This document shows positions 10,041 through 19,037 of a stretch of 64,000 nucleotides of DNA, piece by piece (the stretch's first letter is position 1; the number at the start of each line of letters is the position of its first letter). Under the pieces are notes generated by a model that saw only the letters and a list, made by a program, of their open reading frames with translations, searched no databases and was not told where the DNA came from. The translations under genes and the position numbers were made by a program. The stretch is from Lactobacillus sp. MRS-253-APC-2B (GTDB lineage Bacteria > Bacillota > Bacilli > Lactobacillales > Lactobacillaceae), in the NCBI RefSeq assembly GCF_012843675.1, contig NZ_JABAFO010000002.1, positions 124,001 through 188,000 of the forward strand, in the 5' to 3' direction.

Positions 10041-10079
10041 AATATAAAACCCGCCGTCCGAAAGCTTGGATGGCGGGTT
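10041..10079 (-). terminator. Terminator of the codBA operon
   Basis: AACCCGCC-GTCC pairs with GGAT-GGCGGGTT; on the minus strand the stem is followed by TTTTATATT. It sits between two convergent genes and may also stop plus-strand transcripts. Confidence 0.75.
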
Positions 10080-10097
10080 ATTTAGTGTTTGTAAGTC

Positions 10098-11348
10098 TTA
10101 TTTCAAACTGTCTGGCAGGTTAAGCGTCGTCTCGGCAGGCGTCGTCTTAGCCAGTACCTTGCCATGACGAATATTGTAGAGGACTTCGACATGCTTGTTT
10201 AAGGCGTTGTAGAAGTCTTCAGCGTTTAACAGGATACAGTTGGCATCAAGGCCTTCTTTGATACCATATTGATCAGCAATGTGCAGAGTCTTGGCAGCGT
10301 TGTAGGTCACAAACTTAAATGAGTCCTGCAGCTGGCTGTAGCCCATCAAGTGAGCAGCATAAACACCCATTGAGACCGAATCGAGCATGTTGCCATTGCC
10401 AAGCGGATTCCATGGATCTTGAATGTCATCTTCACCAAATGAGACGTTGATGTTGGCTGCATCCAGTTCCTTGATCCGTGTCAGTCCACGGCGCTTTGGA
10501 TAGGTGTCAAAACGGCCGCCCAGGTGCATGTTGACCAATGGATTGGAGACAAAGTTGATGTTTGACATCTTTAATAAGCGGAACAGCTTGTAGGTGTAAG
10601 CATCGTTATATGATCCCATGGCCGTGGTGTGGCTGGCGGTGACCATATCGGTAAGACCGGTTTTGTAGGCCATCGTTGCTAATACTTCCAGATTGCGGGA
10701 GGCAGGATCGTCAATCTCATCACAGTGAACGTCAACCAGCTTGTTGTATTTTTCGGCTAGCTTGACTAGGAACTTGACTGATTTCCAGCCATATTCGGTC
10801 GTAAATTCAAAGTGCGGAATGCCACCAACGACATCGGCACCTTCTTTAACGGCCTGCTTCATCAGCTTTTTACCGTGTGGGTAAGAGAGGATGCCTTCTT
10901 GAGGGAAAGCGACCAGCTGCAGATCAACAACGTCTTGCATCTCATGCTTTAATTCCAAAAGTGCCTGCAAAGCAATCAGGTGAGGATCAGTAACGTCAAC
11001 GTGGCTGCGGACGTGTTGAATCCCATGACTTACCATGTTGAGCAGCGTCTTTTTGGCCCGTTCTTTGACGTCTTGAATCGTCAGGTCCTTTTTACGCTCC
11101 GACCAGATACGAATCCCGTCAAACAAGGTTCCCGTTTCGTTCCATTCAGGCTGACCGGCTGTCAGCGTGGCATCCAAGTGAACATGCGAGTCGATAAATG
11201 GCGGCAATAATACCTTGCCTTGGCCATCGATGACTTCTTCGCCAGGGTTAGCAATTAGACCGACCTTGATTTCTTTAAACTTGCCGTCTTCAATCCGGAC
11301 GTCAACAGCATTTTTTTGATTGTCTACATGAACGTTTTTAATCAGCAT
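10098..11348 (-). CDS. codA: Cytosine deaminase (amidohydrolase family)
   Basis: 416 residues. Metal-dependent amidohydrolase: the HVHLD motif (H55, H57) follows the beta-barrel segment LPPFIDS, a zinc-ligand His is in VDVHCDEIDDP and the catalytic Asp in SFGEDDIQDPWNP, the last being typical of CodA. It would convert cytosine to uracil and ammonia in pyrimidine salvage. It lies three bases downstream of the codB permease gene, which supports the substrate assignment; isocytosine or related purine/pyrimidine activities cannot be excluded. Confidence 0.88.
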   Translation of the reverse strand: MLIKNVHVDNQKNAVDVRIEDGKFKEIKVGLIANPGEEVIDGQGKVLLPPFIDSHVHLDATLTAGQPEWNETGTLFDGIRIWSERKKDLTIQDVKERAKKTLLNMVSHGIQHVRSHVDVTDPHLIALQALLELKHEMQDVVDLQLVAFPQEGILSYPHGKKLMKQAVKEGADVVGGIPHFEFTTEYGWKSVKFLVKLAEKYNKLVDVHCDEIDDPASRNLEVLATMAYKTGLTDMVTASHTTAMGSYNDAYTYKLFRLLKMSNINFVSNPLVNMHLGGRFDTYPKRRGLTRIKELDAANINVSFGEDDIQDPWNPLGNGNMLDSVSMGVYAAHLMGYSQLQDSFKFVTYNAAKTLHIADQYGIKEGLDANCILLNAEDFYNALNKHVEVLYNIRHGKVLAKTTPAETTLNLPDSLK

Positions 11349-11351
11349 AGA

Positions 11352-12713
11352 TTACGCGACCTTTCGATTAAACATAAGCATTAAGACATAATAAATGGCA
11401 CCACTGATCAACATAACCAAGAACGTTGCCCCGATCGTGTTCTTGAGGGCAGCAACGTTGTGCAGAATCAAGAACAGTACCGTGCCGATGACCCAGGTAG
11501 CCACGGCTGACCAGTTGATCCCGTGGGAATACCAGTAGCTGCCGTTTTTCTTGGCCAGCTGAGTGACATCGTATTTCTTGTGGCAGCGCAGGTAAAAGTC
11601 GGTACAGATAATGGCAATGATTGGTCCCAGTACCATACCTACATAATCCAAGAAAGCGGTAAACGTGTCAAGAAAACTACCGATAATCATTGGAATAAAC
11701 GTAACAATGGTAGCAACGATGGCAACGATCCAAAGTGAGTACTTCAGTTTGATTTTGGTAAAGATATTGGAAAGTGCCGAACCGGCTGCCAAGAGGTTAA
11801 CGGCATTGGCAGTCATCGAAGTTAAGATGATAACCAAAAGGGCTACGACCCCCAGCCCTAATTGACTGGCGATGGTACTTGGATCGGAGTTGTTGGCATT
11901 ATAGGCACCAGAGGTAATGGCGATACTGATGGTTGAGATCAGACCGATAAAGGCAAACCAGATCACACCGACCATGGCACCGAAAAACGGCGTCAGCGTG
12001 GAGTTGTGCTTTTTTGGCGTGAAACGGGTAAAGTCCGCCCCAGCGGTTACCCAAGCCAGGTTGAAGGCGGCAACGTAGTCAACAGCGGCCCCAGTTGCCA
12101 TTTTAGCGCTGGCTGGCACCTTCCAAGAAACAATGTGTGAGAATGGCACGGTCTTTAATACGACTACCGATTCCCAGATGACAAAGATCAAAACCAAGAT
12201 GATTCCCAAGCGCTCAATCATCTGTACGGAACGCGAACCGCTGGCGATACTGATGATGTGTAAAATGCTCATGACGACGATCCCGGCAACGATGCCTTTC
12301 CAACCGCCTGGCTTCCCCCAGACTGGCCAGCCAAGCAGATCGTTTAAAAGCAGACTGACGGATTGGGCCGCGATAAACGTATTGACGGCCGTCCAGCCAA
12401 TAAACTGCGTCAGGTTGACTAAAGATGGCAGATAGCTGCCGCGAACCCCAAATGAGGCTCGGCTGACGGCCATGGTTGATACGCCGGTCTGATAGCCAAT
12501 GTAGCCAATTAGACTCAAAAAGACGTAGGAAAGTGCCGATGACAGAACTAGCACGTTCATGGCGACTGAAAAGCCGCAAGCTGCCAAAACCCCGCCAACG
12601 AACCACGTGCCATTGTTGGCATTGGCGCCAACCCAGGTCGCAAACATATCCCAGGTTGAGGTCTTGCGTTGATGCATCGCGATGCTGGTAATCTGATCAT
12701 TGTCGTTTTGCAT
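11352..12713 (-). CDS. codB: Cytosine permease, NCS1 family
   Basis: 453 residues from the ATG whose complement is at 12711-12713, preceded by GGGGG at seven bases; a ten-codon upstream extension would run into the terminator stem. About twelve hydrophobic segments and the NCS1 N-terminal block (TWDMFATWVGANANNGTWFVG) identify a nucleobase:cation symporter-1 transporter. With codA immediately downstream, cytosine is the likely substrate. Expression is probably set by the attenuator just upstream. Confidence 0.9.
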   Translation of the reverse strand: MQNDNDQITSIAMHQRKTSTWDMFATWVGANANNGTWFVGGVLAACGFSVAMNVLVLSSALSYVFLSLIGYIGYQTGVSTMAVSRASFGVRGSYLPSLVNLTQFIGWTAVNTFIAAQSVSLLLNDLLGWPVWGKPGGWKGIVAGIVVMSILHIISIASGSRSVQMIERLGIILVLIFVIWESVVVLKTVPFSHIVSWKVPASAKMATGAAVDYVAAFNLAWVTAGADFTRFTPKKHNSTLTPFFGAMVGVIWFAFIGLISTISIAITSGAYNANNSDPSTIASQLGLGVVALLVIILTSMTANAVNLLAAGSALSNIFTKIKLKYSLWIVAIVATIVTFIPMIIGSFLDTFTAFLDYVGMVLGPIIAIICTDFYLRCHKKYDVTQLAKKNGSYWYSHGINWSAVATWVIGTVLFLILHNVAALKNTIGATFLVMLISGAIYYVLMLMFNRKVA

Positions 12714-12728
12714 GGTGTTACCCCCAAA

Positions 12729-12767
12729 GAAAAAAATCGTCACTGGCCAAGTGAGACCAGTGACGAT
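12729..12767 (-). terminator. Attenuator terminator ahead of codB
   Basis: On the minus strand ATCGTCACTGG (12757-12767) pairs perfectly with CCAGTGACGAT (12736-12746) around a 10-nt loop, followed by seven T. It lies between the leader and the codB ribosome binding site, so it is a conditional terminator rather than an end-of-gene one. Confidence 0.9.
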
Positions 12768-12850
12768 GCAAATAATGTCCTCCCTAAAAAGGGCGAAGAT
12801 TTTATTTTAACGAACATCCTTGGAGGCCTCACGGGACCAGATTAAAGGTT
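12768..12850 (-). promoter_or_regulatory. PyrR-type binding loop / attenuator leader of codBA
   Basis: Minus-strand leader RNA contains GGTCCCGTGAGGCC (12825-12838), which fits the PyrR recognition consensus ARUCCNGNGAGGYU, followed by CCAAGGATG. A GCCCTTTTTAGGGAGGAC block precedes the terminator, as in pyr operon leaders where an anti-antiterminator, antiterminator and terminator compete. PyrR with bound UMP would stabilise the binding loop and favour termination, so codBA would be repressed when pyrimidines are plentiful. The pairing scheme was judged by eye. Confidence 0.8.
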
Positions 12851-12900
12851 GAATAATAATTGATAAACTAAGTGTAAACAATATTAATGTTCGTTGTCAA
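12850..12900 (-). promoter_or_regulatory. Promoter region of codBA
   Basis: Two overlapping candidates on the minus strand: TTTACA (12873-12878), 17 bp, TATTCA (12850-12855); or TTGACA (12895-12900), 18 bp, TACACT. Either would start transcription just ahead of the PyrR-type loop. Confidence 0.55.
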
Positions 12901-12903
12901 TGC

Positions 12904-13908
12904 TTATTTTCCAATTTGTAGATCGTTAACGTGCGGTAAATCCGCAACAAACTTTTCATAAGCCGTTTCTTCACCAGTTGCGCTGGTTTGAGCATCCGCA
13001 AAGCTTGCTTGATGCAGCGCGGCTTCGGCAACCGTAACATGATGCGTGAAGGTGGCATTGCCGACCAGTTCAATCCAGTAGTGATCAGCTTGATGGTGAA
13101 CGATGGTCTTGACCATGCCGCCAGGGTTGTAGATGGTCATTGGCACGTCGAAATGCGCCAGTTCAGGATGTGTCAGCGCGAAGGCCAATGAGGTTGCTGA
13201 CATCCCGGTCCCGCAGGCATTGGTAAAGCCGACGCCGCGTTCAAACGTCCGTACGAATAGCTCGTTTTCATTCAGAATCTGGGCAAAGTTTACGTTGACG
13301 CCATCAGGGAAATATGGGTTTTGACCATTCAGTCGTTCACCTAAGACGCCTAAAACGTTATCGGACAATTCAGCGGCTGAAACAAAACTGATCAGATGTG
13401 GATTAGGAACCGCGATGCTGGTAAAACGCAGTCCAGGAATAAACTCGGGAACCAGCGTATCAAGCAGCCGTTCATGGCCCAGATTGTCAAACGGCAAGGC
13501 TTCTTTGTTAAAGCGGACGGGTGAGATCTCAACGGCAAAAGCAGGTACGCCCGGCGCAAAATCAGGCTGGCGCCGAACAAGCAGGTTGGCATCGCGCGTA
13601 TCAACCTGGAACTCGTCTTGATCAAATTTTTCTGCCAGATAGCGGGCCACGGTACGCAGCCCATTACCGCACATAGATGCCTCGCTGCCATCGGCGTTGA
13701 TGACACGCATTTGTGCCAGGGCTCCGGCTTTAGTTGGCTGATTGACAACCAGGATGCCATCCGCGCCGCCTAAAAGGCCAGTCTGGGGATTGGTGATTCT
13801 AGGAGCAAGTGTCTGTAGCTCAGCATCGGTGAGTGGTTGTTCCAGCGTTGTCTGATCCAGGATAAAGAACTGATTTTGCGATCCGTGAACCTTTAGTAGC
13901 TCTGTCAT
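12904..13908 (-). CDS. dapF: Diaminopimelate epimerase
   Basis: 334 residues. Interconverts LL- and meso-diaminopimelate, the last step before LysA and peptidoglycan precursor use. The two catalytic cysteines are in MCGNGLR and NACGTGMSAT. It is longer than the ~275-residue average because of a C-terminal extension of about 50 residues (from about VAEAALHQ on), which has no recognised motif. It follows lysC by 20 bp on the minus strand and shares its promoter. Confidence 0.95.
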   Translation of the reverse strand: MTELLKVHGSQNQFFILDQTTLEQPLTDAELQTLAPRITNPQTGLLGGADGILVVNQPTKAGALAQMRVINADGSEASMCGNGLRTVARYLAEKFDQDEFQVDTRDANLLVRRQPDFAPGVPAFAVEISPVRFNKEALPFDNLGHERLLDTLVPEFIPGLRFTSIAVPNPHLISFVSAAELSDNVLGVLGERLNGQNPYFPDGVNVNFAQILNENELFVRTFERGVGFTNACGTGMSATSLAFALTHPELAHFDVPMTIYNPGGMVKTIVHHQADHYWIELVGNATFTHHVTVAEAALHQASFADAQTSATGEETAYEKFVADLPHVNDLQIGK

Positions 13909-13928
13909 AAAAATACCTCTTTGTCTAA

Positions 13929-15287
13929 TTAGTTTGCGAAGAATTGGTGATAGATGACCTGAACGGCTTTATCAGCATCTGCTCGCTTGGTCCCCAGCAT
14001 GATTGAGATCTGAGAGGCCCCTTGGTTGATCATCTGCAGCGAGATGTGGGCATCGGCTAATGGCTGCAAAATGCCGGCAGCAGCGCCAACGCGATCACGC
14101 ATTCCTTCACCGACGATCATGGTAATGGAGTAGTCGTCAATCCATTCCAGACGATCGGGATTGATCTTATTTTGAATCTCATCGCACAAAACGTCAATCA
14201 ATTGATCATTCAAAAACTTTTTGTCAAAGATAATCGAAATATCATCGATCCCAGATGGCATGTGCTCATAAGGAACGTTGTGCTTTTCCAGAATATCCAG
14301 AATGCGCAGGGTGAAGCCGGCTTCTTTGTTTAAGAGATACTTGTGCAGATAAAGTGCCGAAAAATGCTTGCCCGAAGCGACCCCAGTGATGATGTTTTCC
14401 GGTTTGAATCCTTTTTCAGGAACGATCATGGTACCAGGCTTTTCTGGTGCATGTGTGTTTTTGACGTTAATGGGAATCTGCCCTTGAATGGCGGGAATCA
14501 AGGCCTCGTCATGGAAAACCGAAAAGCCGGCATAGGAAAGTTCACGCATTTCACGATAAGTCATCGTCCGGATTGGTTCAGGATTGTCAACGACATTTGG
14601 ATTGGCCGAAAAGATTGCATCCACATCGGTAAAGTTCTCATACAGCCGAGCATGGAATCCACGAGCCAGGATCGCGCCGGTAATATCGGAGCCGCCCCGT
14701 GAGAACGTTGCGATATGACCGGAAGGCGTGATGCCGAAAAATCCTGGAAAGACCAGCCGATCGTAGACTTCATACTTGAAATTGGCCAGGTTGCGGTAAG
14801 TTTCAGGATTGACGATTGCATCGTTGGGAGCCCCGGTAACCATAATGCCGGCTTCAGTTGGATCAACGAACCGTGCCTTGATGCCCAAATGATTCATTAC
14901 CATAGCAATCAAACGAGCATTGAGTCGCTCGCCATGAGCCTTGAAAGCCGCCATAAGGTATTCATCATTAGGGTATTCCTTTTTGGGTAGGTCAGCCAGC
15001 AGCTCTTTGATGACCTTAAGCTTTTCATCCGGCAAATCAAAAAAGTGACCGATTGCTTCATAGCGTTCAAAAATTTCTTGAACGGTTTTAGCGGTGTCTT
15101 CGCCATTGATCGTTTCATTGGCATAGCGAATCAAAAGGTCGGTTACTTTGATATCGCCATCGTGTCGTTTACCAGGAGCCGAAACCACAATGATTTGACG
15201 AGCTGGGTCAGCCGTGATGATGTTCAATGCCTGCTTAACGGCGGCACCCGTAGCTAATGACGTGCCACCGAACTTTACAACTTTCAT
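13929..15287 (-). CDS. lysC: Aspartate kinase
   Basis: 452 residues. Phosphorylates L-aspartate, committing carbon to lysine/threonine/DAP. The N-terminus VVKFGGTSLATG is the aspartokinase signature; FSRGGSDITGAILA is in the kinase core. Two C-terminal ACT domains (about residues 310-450) suggest allosteric feedback by lysine and/or threonine. The ATG follows AGGAG at eight bases. It is transcribed divergently from the lysine operon; no lysine riboswitch was seen on its own leader. Confidence 0.95.
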   Translation of the reverse strand: MKVVKFGGTSLATGAAVKQALNIITADPARQIIVVSAPGKRHDGDIKVTDLLIRYANETINGEDTAKTVQEIFERYEAIGHFFDLPDEKLKVIKELLADLPKKEYPNDEYLMAAFKAHGERLNARLIAMVMNHLGIKARFVDPTEAGIMVTGAPNDAIVNPETYRNLANFKYEVYDRLVFPGFFGITPSGHIATFSRGGSDITGAILARGFHARLYENFTDVDAIFSANPNVVDNPEPIRTMTYREMRELSYAGFSVFHDEALIPAIQGQIPINVKNTHAPEKPGTMIVPEKGFKPENIITGVASGKHFSALYLHKYLLNKEAGFTLRILDILEKHNVPYEHMPSGIDDISIIFDKKFLNDQLIDVLCDEIQNKINPDRLEWIDDYSITMIVGEGMRDRVGAAAGILQPLADAHISLQMINQGASQISIMLGTKRADADKAVQVIYHQFFAN

Positions 15288-15345
15288 ATTACAGACTCCT
15301 TTGTGCGTTGAAAATAGTCTAAAGAACGCGAATTAATTTAATAGG

Positions 15346-15373
15346 ATTCTAACATTTATTGGCATCCTTGCAA
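15346..15373 (-). promoter_or_regulatory. Promoter of lysC-dapF
   Basis: Minus strand TTGCAA (15368-15373), 16 bp, TAGAAT (15346-15351) with an extended-10 TG. The transcript would have a leader of about 50 nt without obvious structure. Confidence 0.6.
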
Positions 15374-15456
15374 GCCTGCTTTTTTGAATTCTGATAGCAT
15401 AAACGTTTTACAAATCATAGTAGAAAAAATAAATGAGAAAAATTATTAGAATTGTC

Positions 15457-15483
15457 TTGACGATTATGAAACTTAATTATAGA
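15457..15483 (+). promoter_or_regulatory. Promoter of the lysine operon
   Basis: TTGACG (15457-15462) and TATAGA (15478-15483), spacer 15 bp, directly ahead of the lysine riboswitch. Spacing is short, so the assignment is tentative. Between this and lysC (15288-15456) nothing but the divergent promoters is seen. Confidence 0.45.
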
Positions 15484-15495
15484 CTTACTAGTAAA

Positions 15496-15668
15496 TCGAA
15501 GAGGCGCAGTCAACATTAGTACCGTATGTTAGTCGCAGACCAGACATTGATCGTACGGGAAAGGGACGACTGCCGAAGCTTTCAGACTGGGTCGCAGCCT
15601 GATTGCTGGGGCGTGGCTGAACAAGTCACGGACTGTCGCGGAGAAAAACTTCGCGGAGCGCTATCGAC
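15496..15668 (+). promoter_or_regulatory. Lysine riboswitch (L box)
   Basis: Conserved L-box segments appear in order: AGAGGCGCAG, GGAAAGGGACGACTGCCGAAGC, GCTGGGGCGTGGCTGAACAAG and the closing GGAGCGCTATC; TCGA at each end can form P1. Lysine binding should favour the terminator that follows and shut down the seven-gene operon. Confidence 0.95.
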
Positions 15669-15720
15669 CAATCAGATTAAATTTGACAACAGCCGCAGTG
15701 GGTGGCTTTTTGAAAATGGG

Positions 15721-15759
15721 ATCCGTTGTTTGTGCGCGCACGAACAATGGATTTTTTCT
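15721..15759 (+). terminator. Riboswitch-controlled terminator before lysA
   Basis: ATCCGTTGTTTGTGCG pairs along its length (two G-U pairs) with CGCACGAACAATGGAT and is followed by TTTTTCTT. It is the expression platform of the lysine riboswitch, about 40 bp ahead of lysA. Confidence 0.9.
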
Positions 15760-15797
15760 TAGCGTTTTCCCCGTCAAAACAACGGAGGTTTTAGATT

Positions 15798-17111
15798 ATG
15801 AATTCTCAGATTGCACCGGATCAGATCAATGCCGCAGGTCATTTGACCATTGGCGGCGTTGACTCGCTCGAACTAGCCAAGGAATATGGCACGCCGCTGG
15901 TAGTTTACGACGTGGCCCAGATTCGTCGCCAGATTCGTGCTTTTAAAAAGGTGTTTGAGCAGCGTCAGGTTGACTACGCGGTCAGCTATGCCAGCAAGGC
16001 GTTTGCCGCGATTGCCATGTACCAGGTTGTAGCTCATGAAGGCGGTCATGTCGATGTGGTTTCGGCCGGTGAGCTCTATACGGCAATCAAAGCCAACTTC
16101 CCAATGGAAAACGTATCTTTTCATGGCAACAACAAATCGCGGGCCGAATTGGAAATGGCCGTTGATCACCATGTCGGCATGATCGTGATCGACAACTTCC
16201 ATGAAATTGAGCTGCTTAATGAAGTACTGGCCAGCCGTGATCAGTCAATCGACGTTATGATGCGGATCACACCGGGGATTTCCGCACATACGAATAAGTA
16301 TATTCAAACTGGTCAGGTCGACAGCAAGTTTGGCTTTGATCTGCAATCGGGTCAGGCTGATGAAGCCTTGCAAAAGATTCTGGCCAGTCCACGGATGAAT
16401 ATGAAGGGACTGCATGCTCACATCGGCTCGCAGATTTTTGAATTAAATGGCTTTCAGATGGCGGCTGCCAAACTGGTTGAGATTGCAGCTCACTGGCGTG
16501 ACAAGTTTGGCTATGAGCCAGAAATCGTCAATGTTGGTGGTGGTTTCGGGATTCGCTATGTCAGTGCTGATCATCCATTAAAACCGGAAGATTTTGTAGC
16601 AGCAATCATCGAAACTATTAAGGAAGAAACCCAAAAGCTGAACTTAAAGATGCCCGCGGTTTGGATCGAACCAGGTCGCTCAATCGCTGGTCCGGCCGGC
16701 TATAATCTTTACACGGTCGGTTCGCGTAAAGACGTTCCTGGTTTGATGCCATATGTCATGATCGATGGCGGGATGGGTGACAATATTCGTCCAGCATTGT
16801 ATGAAGCCGAGTATGAAACGGTTCTGGCAGCTGATCCACAGGCTGAAAACGAAGAAACGGTTCGCTTAGCCGGGAAGTATTGTGAATCCGGCGATATCTT
16901 GAGTCAGCATCAGCCATTGCCAAAAACCAAGCCAGGCGATGTTTTGGCAATGCTGGATACGGGAGCCTATGGATATGCGATGGCTTCTAATTATAACCGT
17001 AATCCGCGGCCGGCAGTGGTCTTTGCTGAAAATGGTCAGGCTCACCTGGTAATTGAACGCGAATCGCTTGATGATCTGGTTCATCTTGACCGTTCCTACC
17101 CACAAGCCTAA
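15798..17111 (+). CDS. lysA: Diaminopimelate decarboxylase
   Basis: 437 residues, PLP-dependent fold-type III decarboxylase converting meso-diaminopimelate to lysine. The PLP lysine lies in AVSYASKAFAA (about residue 63), the phosphate-binding glycine-rich stretch is NVGGGFGIRY, and the C-terminal active-site block is CESGDIL. ATG follows AACGGAGG. First gene of the riboswitch operon, so lysine shuts off its own final step most directly. Confidence 0.97.
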   Translation: MNSQIAPDQINAAGHLTIGGVDSLELAKEYGTPLVVYDVAQIRRQIRAFKKVFEQRQVDYAVSYASKAFAAIAMYQVVAHEGGHVDVVSAGELYTAIKANFPMENVSFHGNNKSRAELEMAVDHHVGMIVIDNFHEIELLNEVLASRDQSIDVMMRITPGISAHTNKYIQTGQVDSKFGFDLQSGQADEALQKILASPRMNMKGLHAHIGSQIFELNGFQMAAAKLVEIAAHWRDKFGYEPEIVNVGGGFGIRYVSADHPLKPEDFVAAIIETIKEETQKLNLKMPAVWIEPGRSIAGPAGYNLYTVGSRKDVPGLMPYVMIDGGMGDNIRPALYEAEYETVLAADPQAENEETVRLAGKYCESGDILSQHQPLPKTKPGDVLAMLDTGAYGYAMASNYNRNPRPAVVFAENGQAHLVIERESLDDLVHLDRSYPQA

Positions 17112-17156
17112 ATAGATATTAATAATATAGTAGAAAAAAGATTGGAGTTAATCTAA

Positions 17157-17867
17157 ATGGCACAATTAGACGCACAAAGTATCATCAACTACATTGGCAA
17201 TGCCCCTAAAAAGACGCCCGTAAAAGTATTCGTTAAGGGTAATCTGACAGCTTTAAACGTTCCTGAAACGATTCAAAGTTTCTTAGAAGCCCATACCGGC
17301 GTTTTGTTTGGCGACTGGGCCGATGTTAAGCCATTTTTGGATGCCAATGCAGCCCAAATCGAAGACTACCGCGTGGAAAACGATGCGCGCAACTCGGCGG
17401 TACCATTGCTGGATCTCAAGGGGATCAATGCTCGGATCGAACCGGGCGCCTTGATTCGCGACCAAGTACTGATTGGCGACAATGCCGTTATCATGATGGG
17501 CGCAATCATCAACATTGGTGCTGAAATCGGTGCCGATTCCATGATCGACATGGGAGCCGTGCTTGGTGGCCGGGCCATCGTTGGCAAGCACTGTCACGTC
17601 GGTGCGGGAGCTGTCTTGGCTGGTGTGATCGAACCTGCATCAGCTGAACCGGTCCGAATCGATGACAACGTTTTGATTGGTGCCAATGCCGTTGTGATCG
17701 AAGGCGTGCATGTTGGGGAAGGGGCCGTCATTGCTGCCGGTGCCGTCGTAACCCAAGACGTTGCGCCACATACGGTTGTAGCCGGCGTGCCAGCCAAGTT
17801 CATCAAAAACGTTGACGACAAGACCGAATCAAAGACCGGTCTGGAAGAAGATCTGCGGAAGCTGTGA
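17157..17867 (+). CDS. dapH: Tetrahydrodipicolinate N-acetyltransferase
   Basis: 236 residues. Left-handed beta-helix acyltransferase: repeated hexapeptides ([50 protein letters not shown]) occupy about residues 90-220. N-terminal helical region matches the DapH (acetyl rather than succinyl) family. It acetylates tetrahydrodipicolinate; the presence of dapL and patA downstream confirms the acetylase branch. The start follows ATTGGAGTT. Confidence 0.95.
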   Translation: MAQLDAQSIINYIGNAPKKTPVKVFVKGNLTALNVPETIQSFLEAHTGVLFGDWADVKPFLDANAAQIEDYRVENDARNSAVPLLDLKGINARIEPGALIRDQVLIGDNAVIMMGAIINIGAEIGADSMIDMGAVLGGRAIVGKHCHVGAGAVLAGVIEPASAEPVRIDDNVLIGANAVVIEGVHVGEGAVIAAGAVVTQDVAPHTVVAGVPAKFIKNVDDKTESKTGLEEDLRKL

Positions 17868-17873
17868 TGAACA

Positions 17874-19025
17874 ATGACCGAATTAAATGAAGCACAATTA
17901 ATCAAGATTCGTCGCGATCTGCACCAGATTCCGGAATTGGCACTTAAAGAATTTCAGACGCATGACTACTTATTGGATACGATCAGAGGGTTAGACCAGA
18001 CTCATCTGGAAATTCGCCAACCGGAAAAACTGCCGACTGCATTGATGGTTTTAGTGCACGGCAGTCAGCCAACCAGAACGATCGGCTATCGAACCGATAT
18101 TGATGCCTTGCCGGTTGAGGAAAAAACGGGATTGCCGTTTGCTTCCAAGCATCCGGGCGTTATGCATGCCTGTGGCCACGATATCCACATGACGGTTGCT
18201 TTGGGTGTCTTAAGCTGGTTTAGCGAGCATCAGCCTAAAGACAATCTGCTGTTTTTCTTTCAGCCGGCGGAGGAAAGCGAAAATGGCGGTAAGCTGGCCT
18301 ATGAACAAGGGCTGTTTGAAGGCAAGTGGAAGCCTGATGAATTTTATGGTTTGCACGACAACCCGGATCTGCCGGCCGGAGCGATTGGCTGCCGCATGGG
18401 GACGCTGTTTGCTGGCACGACTGAAGTCAACATTGATATTACCGGTAAAGGCGGTCACGCGGCCTTCCCACAGGATGCCAATGATACGGTCGTGGCGATG
18501 GCGTCTTTGATCATGCAGGTTCAGACGATCATTTCACGCAGCATTGATCCGATTCAAAGCGGCGTGATCACGCTGGGCAAGGTACAAGCCGGTACGATTC
18601 GCAACGTGATTGCCGGTCATGCCCATCTGGAAGGCACGATTCGCGGCCTGACGCAGGAAATGATTTTGAAGATCGATCAGCGTTTAAAAGACGTCTGTGA
18701 AGGAATTGCCAAAAGTTTTAACGTTGAAGTTGACCTGCAGTTGAATCAAGGTGGCTACTGGCCCGTTGAAAACAATCCCGAACTGACCAAACGCTTTATT
18801 GAATATATGAAACAGGCTGCTGGCGTTGAATTTATCGAAACTGCGCCAGCCATGACCGGTGAAGACTTTGGCTATCTGCTGGCCAAGTTTCCCGGCACCA
18901 TGTTTTGGCTGGGAGTTGAAGATGACTCACAGTTGCATTCGGCAACCTTAAAACCGGATGAACGCGCTATTAAACGGGGCGTGGATGCTATTACCGGATT
19001 TTTGAACTATCGTATGCAAAACTAG
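17874..19025 (+). CDS. dapL: N-acetyl-LL-diaminopimelate deacetylase
   Basis: 383 residues, peptidase M20D fold. Metal ligands are visible in MHACGHDIHMT and QPAEESENGG, and in the C-terminal TGEDFGYL. It removes the acetyl group from N-acetyl-LL-diaminopimelate. The gene begins six bases after dapH; GCTGTGATGA at the junction suggests tight coupling. Family members also deacylate hippurate or other amino acids, but the operon context supports the DAP role. The symbol ykuR/dapL is used for this family; dapE-type enzymes are distinct. Confidence 0.92.
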   Translation: MTELNEAQLIKIRRDLHQIPELALKEFQTHDYLLDTIRGLDQTHLEIRQPEKLPTALMVLVHGSQPTRTIGYRTDIDALPVEEKTGLPFASKHPGVMHACGHDIHMTVALGVLSWFSEHQPKDNLLFFFQPAEESENGGKLAYEQGLFEGKWKPDEFYGLHDNPDLPAGAIGCRMGTLFAGTTEVNIDITGKGGHAAFPQDANDTVVAMASLIMQVQTIISRSIDPIQSGVITLGKVQAGTIRNVIAGHAHLEGTIRGLTQEMILKIDQRLKDVCEGIAKSFNVEVDLQLNQGGYWPVENNPELTKRFIEYMKQAAGVEFIETAPAMTGEDFGYLLAKFPGTMFWLGVEDDSQLHSATLKPDERAIKRGVDAITGFLNYRMQN

Positions 19026-19037
19026 GGGGATTTAACT

